Positions 8,675-12,569 of a stretch of DNA of 12,569 bases are shown in pieces (position 1 is the stretch's first letter; each line of letters opens with the position of its first letter). The stretch is from assembly GCA_947074265.1 (NCBI GenBank), contig CAMTPD010000012.1, positions 1 to 12,569 on the forward strand, written 5' to 3'. This stretch comes from an uncultured Porphyromonadaceae bacterium (GTDB taxonomy: Bacteria > Bacteroidota > Bacteroidia > Bacteroidales > CAMTPD01). The notes beneath the pieces were generated by a model that ran no database searches, was not told the DNA's origin, and was given only the letters and a program-made list of their open reading frames with translations. The translations under genes were made by a program, and so were the position numbers.

Positions 8675-9304
8675 TTACTCGTTTAAATAGGCTTGTGCCC
8701 GATCCAAAAAGTTAGCAATGTGTATTCCATCAACCAACCCATGGTGCACATTGATTTGTATAGGCATCCGTTTTTTCTCTCCCTCTGCATGTACTTTTCC
8801 AACCGATATTTTCGGTATAGAATCGTTCGTTTTGTAATTACGAGCATGAGTAAGACCTGTAAAGTCAATCCATGGAAGCGACGAAAAATGAATCGTATCA
8901 ATTCGTTCCGAATCTGCGTTGAGTCGCAAACCGGTAGAGTTTTGTGCCGTTTCCATCTCCTCTTTGTTTATCGCGATAAAGCGAGACAAATCTCTGTCGA
9001 ATTTCAAAAATGCAAAAGCAAAGGTATTGTCTGCTCGCCCAATTGTTGGAGAAACATGTATGGCTTCGTAGTCATATACACTACCTGCTTCTATACGATA
9101 CCGAAACTCAGGTGTATCGTTTACAGCTCGCATGATCTTGTTCAATGAATAAAGGAAAAAAGAAGTTCCTGACATTCTAGCCTCTTGCATTGCTTTGGAA
9201 CAATCCAATTGGGCTACTAATCCGTAAAATGGTTCATCAAAGGCACTAAAGAACTCAAAGTGTTCTTTGCGATTCCATAACTCAAAATCTATTTCTCGTT
9301 TCAT
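8675..9304 (-). CDS. Chloramphenicol acetyltransferase-like O-acetyltransferase (CatA-type fold)
   Basis: The 209-aa cytoplasmic protein matches the type A chloramphenicol acetyltransferase family in length and layout; such enzymes form trimers and move acetyl from acetyl-CoA to a hydroxyl. Visible landmarks are FELWNRKEHFEFF near the N-terminus (8-20), SSLPWIDFTGL (141-151) and the catalytic box VHHGLVDGIH (186-195), where His188 corresponds to the general base His195 of CATIII and Asp192 to its structural Asp199. In CATIII and CATI the segment after the LPW/NPW motif carries a serine (Ser148) that stabilises the reaction intermediate; here the aligned residue appears to be Gly150. That substitution, and Ile for Phe in the HHxxxDGF box, make genuine chloramphenicol resistance uncertain. 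It may act on another hydroxyl substrate. The alignment is from memory of the reference sequences. The gene stands alone, convergent to the SusC/D operon, with no mobile-element genes nearby. Confidence 0.88.
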   Translation of the reverse strand: MKREIDFELWNRKEHFEFFSAFDEPFYGLVAQLDCSKAMQEARMSGTSFFLYSLNKIMRAVNDTPEFRYRIEAGSVYDYEAIHVSPTIGRADNTFAFAFLKFDRDLSRFIAINKEEMETAQNSTGLRLNADSERIDTIHFSSLPWIDFTGLTHARNYKTNDSIPKISVGKVHAEGEKKRMPIQINVHHGLVDGIHIANFLDRAQAYLNE

Positions 9305-9453
9305 TTGGTATATTATATACTTGAGTATTTACTGTATTCTTTAATTTCGGAAGATCTTATTTCTATCCCGTACTAAAGAAACAGAAAATAAGTCTTCTCT
9401 GTTGTATTTAGTTCAAAACATAAGACTATAACCTCTCCTCTTGTTAACAAAAA

Positions 9454-9461
9454 CAAAATTA
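9454..9461 (-). promoter_or_regulatory. Candidate -7 element for the CAT-like gene
   Basis: Minus-strand TAATTTTG matches TAnnTTTG exactly, about 150 nt upstream of the ATG at 9304. The nearest TTTG on that strand (9479-9476) is only 14 nt away instead of about 20, so this is a weak promoter call. Confidence 0.3.
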
Positions 9462-9550
9462 CATGATTAAACTAACAAATTAGAAAACAAGAAGGCATTC
9501 TATATGTTATATAAGTGATATTATTCTTTAATGATTTTACATTATCGAGA

Positions 9551-9612
9551 AAACCACACACAATATTTAAACCACTTTTCTTGAAGAAACCACACAATTA
9601 AGGAGAGACCAC
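9551..9612. repeat. AAACCAC heptamer at an 18-nt period
   Basis: AAACCAC occurs exactly at 9551, 9569 and 9587, giving two equal steps of 18 nt. A one-mismatch fourth copy, AGACCAC, follows at 9606, one nt out of phase, and forms the 5' arm of the adjoining hairpin. Copies one and three are also alike beyond the heptamer (CCACACA then AAT). On the other strand the motif reads GTGGTTT. It resembles an array of protein-binding sites or a repeated RNA motif; no function is shown. Confidence 0.5.
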
Positions 9613-9640
9613 CTCAAAGTAAATTTGAGATGGTCTTTTT
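9606..9640 (+). terminator. Hairpin with T tract, no visible plus-strand gene upstream
   Basis: The arms 9606-9618 and 9624-9636 pair over 13 positions around the loop GTAAA, followed on the plus strand by TTTTT (9636-9640). On the plus strand one internal position is a C-A mismatch, while on the minus strand it is a tolerated G-U wobble, but the minus-strand side has no T tract. By its tail this is a plus-strand terminator; by its pairing it fits the minus strand equally or better. Confidence 0.5.
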
Positions 9641-9738
9641 CCTATATAAAAGCCACAACAAAGGGGTTCTATATTCATTTTAAAGTAGCATTAGATTGCA
9701 TTTACTGTGAATAATGAAACTACCACAATATCACTTCT

Positions 9739-9800
9739 ACTAAAAAAACCGTTCATTCTTTCGGAGTTTCACCTCTGAAATGAATGAACGGTTTTTTAGT
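9739..9800. terminator. Long bidirectional terminator after the DUF4251 gene
   Basis: A long stem pairs 9739-9766 with 9773-9800. The outer part centres on CCGTTCATTC/GAATGAACGG with A/T tracts on both flanks. The inner TTTCGGAG/CTCTGAAA carries one G-U on the plus strand, and a single T (9781) plus one extra A are bulged. The loop is TTTCAC. It lies 48 nt beyond the stop of the minus-strand DUF4251 gene and has seven T on that strand and six on the plus strand, so it can stop transcription in both directions. Confidence 0.8.
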
Positions 9801-9848
9801 ATGAACAACAGCGAAAACTAATGAAATTACATTCGCTTACTAATTCTA

Positions 9849-10421
9849 TTAAAACAATGAACGTCCTTTAAATACATTAGACTGTTCTAGTGGCCATACT
9901 GTTCCAGAGAATGAAATACGATTGCTATTGAAGTTCGGATTTACATTTGCTTGCGCATTGGCTGTTCCGTATGGAATATAAATTTCAACCTGTGCAGAAA
10001 TTGCCGTACCAATCACATTCATTGAAAAACGAACATTCCCTTTATTATCTTTTTTCATTTTGATATTCGATGCAGTACCGTCTACTGTAACACCGCCAAG
10101 ACCATTTGCTCCGGAATAGGCTGTATTAAAAGCCAACTGAACACTAGCTTTGGTTCCGTCTAGCATAACAAAGTTGGTCGACGGACTTACATACTCTACG
10201 TGTCCGCGTTTGAAATAAACACGATCGGTTTCAAGCACAAAGTGTTGTTGTTGCAAAGCATCAACAGCCTGTTCGTACATTGCCATATCTTCAGCTGCTT
10301 GAGCTTTTTTCTCTGCTTCTTTTTGCATTTGACGTTGTTCCTTAGACATTCCGTCTGTAGCTTTATATGATGAGCATGAAGCAAAAAGAATAACACTTAA
10401 AAGAATCAATACCTGTTTCAT
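9849..10421 (-). CDS. DUF4251 family lipoprotein
   Basis: The 190-aa product has a lipoprotein signal peptide MKQVLILLSVILFASC with acylated Cys16 followed by SSYK, so it should be anchored in the cell envelope. A charged, Gln- and Lys-rich helical stretch (about 25-58, likely coiled coil) leads to a beta-rich domain from HFVLETDRVYF (60) to the end. The segments STNFVMLDG (81-89), ASVQLAFN (92-99), GLGGVTVDG (107-115) and NPNFNSNRISFSG (161-173) match the DUF4251 pattern as I know it from Bacteroidales. No biochemical role is established for this domain. The gene is monocistronic, followed by the long hairpin at 9739-9800. I could not find a convincing promoter; the nearest -7-like element is TAATATTG about 115 nt upstream (minus strand, 10547-10540). 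Confidence 0.85.
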   Translation of the reverse strand: MKQVLILLSVILFASCSSYKATDGMSKEQRQMQKEAEKKAQAAEDMAMYEQAVDALQQQHFVLETDRVYFKRGHVEYVSPSTNFVMLDGTKASVQLAFNTAYSGANGLGGVTVDGTASNIKMKKDNKGNVRFSMNVIGTAISAQVEIYIPYGTANAQANVNPNFNSNRISFSGTVWPLEQSNVFKGRSLF

Positions 10422-10589
10422 AATCTCTTATTTTAATTGTTTCGAATCTAACGAATCATCTCGGCTAGAGTCTATCACCCCAACTCTTATTTATTTAACA
10501 ATACAACGCTCATAAATATATCATGAGTATCCACTAATACAATATTATTTTCAGTAAATTAACATAGCAGCAATCAACAGACAGTTTCT

Positions 10590-10605
10590 ATGCACTCCTT
10601 TGCAT
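10590..10605. repeat. Short inverted repeat ATGCA-N6-TGCAT upstream of the MATE gene
   Basis: ATGCA (10590-10594) and TGCAT (10601-10605) flank six bases in the divergent region between the DUF4251 and MATE genes, about 80-95 nt upstream of the MATE -7 element. It has the form of a dimeric-regulator operator but is short, so chance is possible. The rest of 10422-10711 shows no other feature apart from the MATE promoter element. Confidence 0.2.
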
Positions 10606-10684
10606 AAACAAATATTACAACTTCTTTAATAAGAATAAGCACAGATCTAATTGAGTCTGATCGCTATATCCGAAAAGAAATGAA

Positions 10685-10692
10685 TAGCTTTG
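10685..10692 (+). promoter_or_regulatory. -7 element of the MATE gene promoter
   Basis: TAGCTTTG matches the Bacteroidota -7 consensus TAnnTTTG exactly, 19 nt before the ATG at 10712. This predicts a very short leader of about 10-15 nt. No TTTG stands at the expected -33 position, so the element may be weak or assisted. Confidence 0.5.
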
Positions 10693-10711
10693 TACCCGAA
10701 ATGTTTTATAT

Positions 10712-12079
10712 ATGAGCACACAATCAATTACGAACAGACTACAACAAGAAAAAATAAGCAAACTTCTTCTTCACTATACAATCCCGGCCGTTGTAGGAAC
10801 TATGGTCAATTCATTATATAGTATTGTAGACCGTATTTTTATCGGACAAGGCGTAGGTGCACTTGCTATTTCAGGATTAACACTAACATTCCCTGTACTT
10901 AACTTCATTCATGCCTTTGGCATGCTCGTTGGCGTAGGAGCAGCTACTCGTATCTCGATACGTTTAGGGCGTAACGAAACCGACAAAGCAGAGCGCGTGT
11001 TGGGAAATGCGTTGATGCTATCACTGATTTTTTCTATAATCACAACAGTATTATCTCTCATATATATCAAACCAATGCTTCTTCGGTTTGGAGGAAGCGA
11101 GGCAACCATTCCCTTTGCCCTCGATTACCTATACATCGTTATTCCGTCTACCATCTTTATGACATTAAGCTTTAGTTTCAATGCCATGATGCGAGCATCG
11201 GGATATCCACGAAAAGCAATGCTTACCATGCTACTCGGAGCCGGCATCAACATCATATTGGACCCTATATTTATTTTTGTCTTCAAAATGGGAATTCAAG
11301 GGGCTGCTATCGCAACTGTAATCTCAATGCTGGTATGTACAGTATGGGTGATGTCTCACTTTTACAGCAAAGAAAGCATTCTTCATTTTCAGCGTAAATA
11401 TCTAAAACTGCACAAGCAAACCGTATTTAGCATCCTAAGTATTGGAATGTCTCCTTTCGGTATGATGATCGCAGCTTCGTTTGTTACCATCGTTATAAAC
11501 CGTACACTCAATAGCAACGGTGGCGACCTTGCAGTGGGAGCATACGGAATCGTATCGTCATTCGAAACGTTGCTCGTTATGCTGTGTATGGGTATCTCGC
11601 AAGGTATGCAGCCAATTGTAGGGTTCAACTATGGAGCCAAACAATATGACCGACTACTTGAAGTGCTTAAATTGGGCATCATTGCGGCAAGTATCATCAC
11701 CGGAGTCGGTTTTTTATTTAGCATGGTTATGCCACAAACAATGGTACAACTCTTTACAACAGACAATCAACTCGTAACTATTTCGGCACAAGGAATGCGT
11801 GTTTATTTTGCCATCTTCTTTGTTGTCGGATTCCAGGTTATTGCCGCCCAATATTTTCAAAACATCGGGAAGGCATGGAAGTCTATGTTTTTATCACTCA
11901 CACGTCAAGTAATATTCTTAATACCCGGCATGCTTATTTTACCAAGCTTCTTTGGTCTCGACGGAGTATGGGCAGCCAATCCGGTCGCATCATTCTTCTC
12001 TGCATTGCTAACCGGACTGTTTTTGATGCATGAAATAAAAATACTTCGCCAAAACACATCAATGACACGTACCGAATAG
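10712..12079 (+). CDS. MATE family multidrug/cation efflux transporter
   Basis: The 455-aa inner-membrane protein has about 12 hydrophobic segments in two homologous halves, the MATE transporter design, which exports organic cations or drugs in exchange for Na+ or H+. Diagnostic motifs are VDRIFIGQGVGALAISGL (39-56) in the first half, MRASGYPRKAM (160-170) before the central segments, and MGISQGMQPIVGFNYGAK (293-310) opening the second half. Length is normal for the family. The pattern resembles the MepA/DinF-like branch common in Bacteroidales more than classical NorM, but the substrate cannot be read from sequence. The start at 10712 follows an exact -7 element and fits the usual short cytoplasmic N-terminal helix. 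An overlapping four-codon frame (10701-10715) ends on the start codon, likely by chance. The gene is monocistronic and closed by the hairpin at 12110-12168; no regulator gene is adjacent. Confidence 0.95.
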   Translation: MSTQSITNRLQQEKISKLLLHYTIPAVVGTMVNSLYSIVDRIFIGQGVGALAISGLTLTFPVLNFIHAFGMLVGVGAATRISIRLGRNETDKAERVLGNALMLSLIFSIITTVLSLIYIKPMLLRFGGSEATIPFALDYLYIVIPSTIFMTLSFSFNAMMRASGYPRKAMLTMLLGAGINIILDPIFIFVFKMGIQGAAIATVISMLVCTVWVMSHFYSKESILHFQRKYLKLHKQTVFSILSIGMSPFGMMIAASFVTIVINRTLNSNGGDLAVGAYGIVSSFETLLVMLCMGISQGMQPIVGFNYGAKQYDRLLEVLKLGIIAASIITGVGFLFSMVMPQTMVQLFTTDNQLVTISAQGMRVYFAIFFVVGFQVIAAQYFQNIGKAWKSMFLSLTRQVIFLIPGMLILPSFFGLDGVWAANPVASFFSALLTGLFLMHEIKILRQNTSMTRTE

Positions 12080-12109
12080 ATAAGACCCTCTATAATTTTA
12101 TATAAAACC

Positions 12110-12168
12110 AAATCCGGTTGTTGAAACGATCTTTTTCGAAAGACTTTCAACAATCGGATTTCCTTTTT
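12110..12168 (+). terminator. Terminator of the MATE gene
   Basis: A 17-bp stem (12110-12126 with 12145-12161) contains a single G-U wobble on the plus strand, which is a mismatch on the other strand. Within its loop lies a small CTTT-TTCG-AAAG hairpin. A short T tract (12164-12168) follows. It begins 30 nt after the MATE stop. Confidence 0.75.
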
Positions 12169-12335
12169 GGTACCCTTAGAATTGTAAACAAATTAAACTC
12201 AAACGAATTTGTAACGATTTCAACTTTTAAACCTCATCTCACAATTTGACACCCACAACGCTAAAAAAGTAAAACCATGAAAGATAAAACAGGAAACTAA
12301 ACATACTTTTTATTTCGCATTTAGTGTTTTTACTA

Positions 12336-12343
12336 TATTTTTG
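12336..12343 (+). promoter_or_regulatory. -7 element for the terminal flavoprotein gene
   Basis: TATTTTTG matches TAnnTTTG exactly, 32 nt before the ATG at 12376. The expected -33 position carries only TTTCG (12313-12317), a partial match. The position right after the MATE terminator supports an independent promoter here. The rest of 12169-12375 is AT-rich with no other clear feature. Confidence 0.55.
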
Positions 12344-12375
12344 CAAATAAAAGAAATAACAACTCATTGAGATAA

Positions 12376-12569
12376 ATGAATATAATAGTAAGCAAAGAGT
12401 TTTTCTCTACAAATGTCGTTAAGTTGGAGGTAGAAGCACCTCTGATTGCGAAGGCTCGCAAAGCCGGCCACTTTGTTATTGTAAAAGTTGGCGAAAAAGG
12501 TGAACGTATTCCTTTATCCATTGCTGAGGCAGATACAAAAAAAGGAACAATCACTTTGGTTATTCAGCA
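12376..12569 (+). CDS. Ferredoxin-NADP reductase/NfnA-like FAD-binding subunit (partial, 5' end only)
   Basis: The first 64 codons are present and the gene runs off the right edge. The sequence MNIIVSKEFFSTNVVKLEVEAP, then GHFVIVKVGEKGERIPLSIAEAD, is the N-terminal FAD-binding barrel of the ferredoxin-NADP reductase superfamily. RIPLS (44-48) is the FAD-phosphate and isoalloxazine contact motif (RxPLS/T). This particular form is known as the 'sulfide/dihydroorotate dehydrogenase-like FAD/NAD-binding protein', the small subunit of NADH-dependent ferredoxin:NADP oxidoreductase (NfnA/SudB). Its large GltA-like partner usually follows immediately and would lie outside this window. It is cytoplasmic and concerned with electron transfer between NADH, NADPH and ferredoxin. 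Subfamily assignment from 64 residues is fairly but not fully secure; a dihydroorotate dehydrogenase electron-transfer subunit (PyrK) is the main alternative. Confidence 0.8.
   Translation, partial: MNIIVSKEFFSTNVVKLEVEAPLIAKARKAGHFVIVKVGEKGERIPLSIAEADTKKGTITLVIQ

Larger units (their letters stand above)
9305..9848. other. 544-nt intergenic region with hairpins and phased short repeats
   Basis: No credible protein gene is visible here on either strand; the longest tiny plus frame I noted is 17 codons at 9531. The region contains a -7-like element for the acetyltransferase gene (minus strand TAATTTTG, 9461-9454, without a well-spaced TTTG), a phased AAACCAC repeat (9551-9612), a hairpin with a plus-strand T tract (9606-9640) and a long bidirectional terminator (9739-9800). 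Both flanking genes are on the minus strand, so the plus-strand signals are unexplained. Confidence 0.6.

Noticed and set aside
8675..9304. Acquired antibiotic-resistance gene on a mobile element
   Set aside because: No transposase, integrase, inverted repeats or target duplications flank the gene, and its terminator arrangement looks native; a chromosomal CAT-like gene is more likely.
9531..9584. 17-codon plus-strand frame (MILHYRENH...) before the orphan hairpin
   Set aside because: It is too short and lacks start-site support. The repeat in the DNA (AAACCAC) explains its composition better than coding does.
10701..10715. Four-codon upstream frame whose stop overlaps the MATE start (ATGA)
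   Set aside because: A leader peptide of four codons in an AT-rich leader is likely chance, and nothing suggests attenuation.
12278..12301. Seven-codon frame starting at ATG before the flavoprotein gene
   Set aside because: It is too short, lies upstream of the predicted promoter element at 12336, and is not linked to any structure.

Overview
This window looks like chromosomal DNA of a Bacteroidota bacterium, most likely of the order Bacteroidales. The evidence is a SusC/SusD nutrient-uptake pair, a DUF4251 lipoprotein, an OmpA/PorT-style small beta-barrel, and promoters of the phylum-specific form (TTTG, about 20 nt, then TAnnTTTG) rather than the E. coli form. Ribosome binding sites are weak or absent, which is also normal for the phylum. 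I see no insertion sequence, tRNA, rRNA, CRISPR array or phage gene. All full-length reading frames appear intact.

Left part (1-3242, all minus strand): priA, the replication-restart helicase, occupies 44-2503. A possible next gene starts 12 nt after it and runs off the left edge. Upstream of priA lies a separate gene for a small outer-membrane beta-barrel (2649-3242), closed by its own hairpin terminator. The priA promoter is the best promoter in the window. It sits inside the longest version of the priA reading frame, so translation should start at 2503.

Middle part (3243-8666): a roughly 400-nt divergent intergenic region separates the barrel gene from a plus-strand SusC-SusD operon (3645-6734 and 6747-8603, 12 nt apart). 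Together these encode a TonB-dependent outer-membrane transporter and its surface lipoprotein lid. No glycoside hydrolase, sigma/anti-sigma pair or hybrid two-component regulator is present, so the substrate cannot be named. A strong bidirectional terminator ends the operon.

Right part (8667-12569): a chloramphenicol-acetyltransferase-like gene (minus), a 544-nt intergenic region with two hairpins and a regularly spaced short repeat, a DUF4251 lipoprotein gene (minus), a MATE-family efflux pump (plus) with its terminator, and the first 64 codons of a ferredoxin-NADP reductase/NfnA-like flavoprotein subunit (plus) that continues past the window.

Most of the window is ordinary core and transport content. 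I found no convincing new multi-gene system. The observations most worth checking are the intergenic region 9305-9848 (three perfect AAACCAC copies at an exact 18-nt period running into a hairpin that serves no visible plus-strand gene), paired inverted repeats in front of the SusC/D operon, and the acetyltransferase, which keeps its catalytic histidine but appears to lack the active-site serine of true CAT enzymes.
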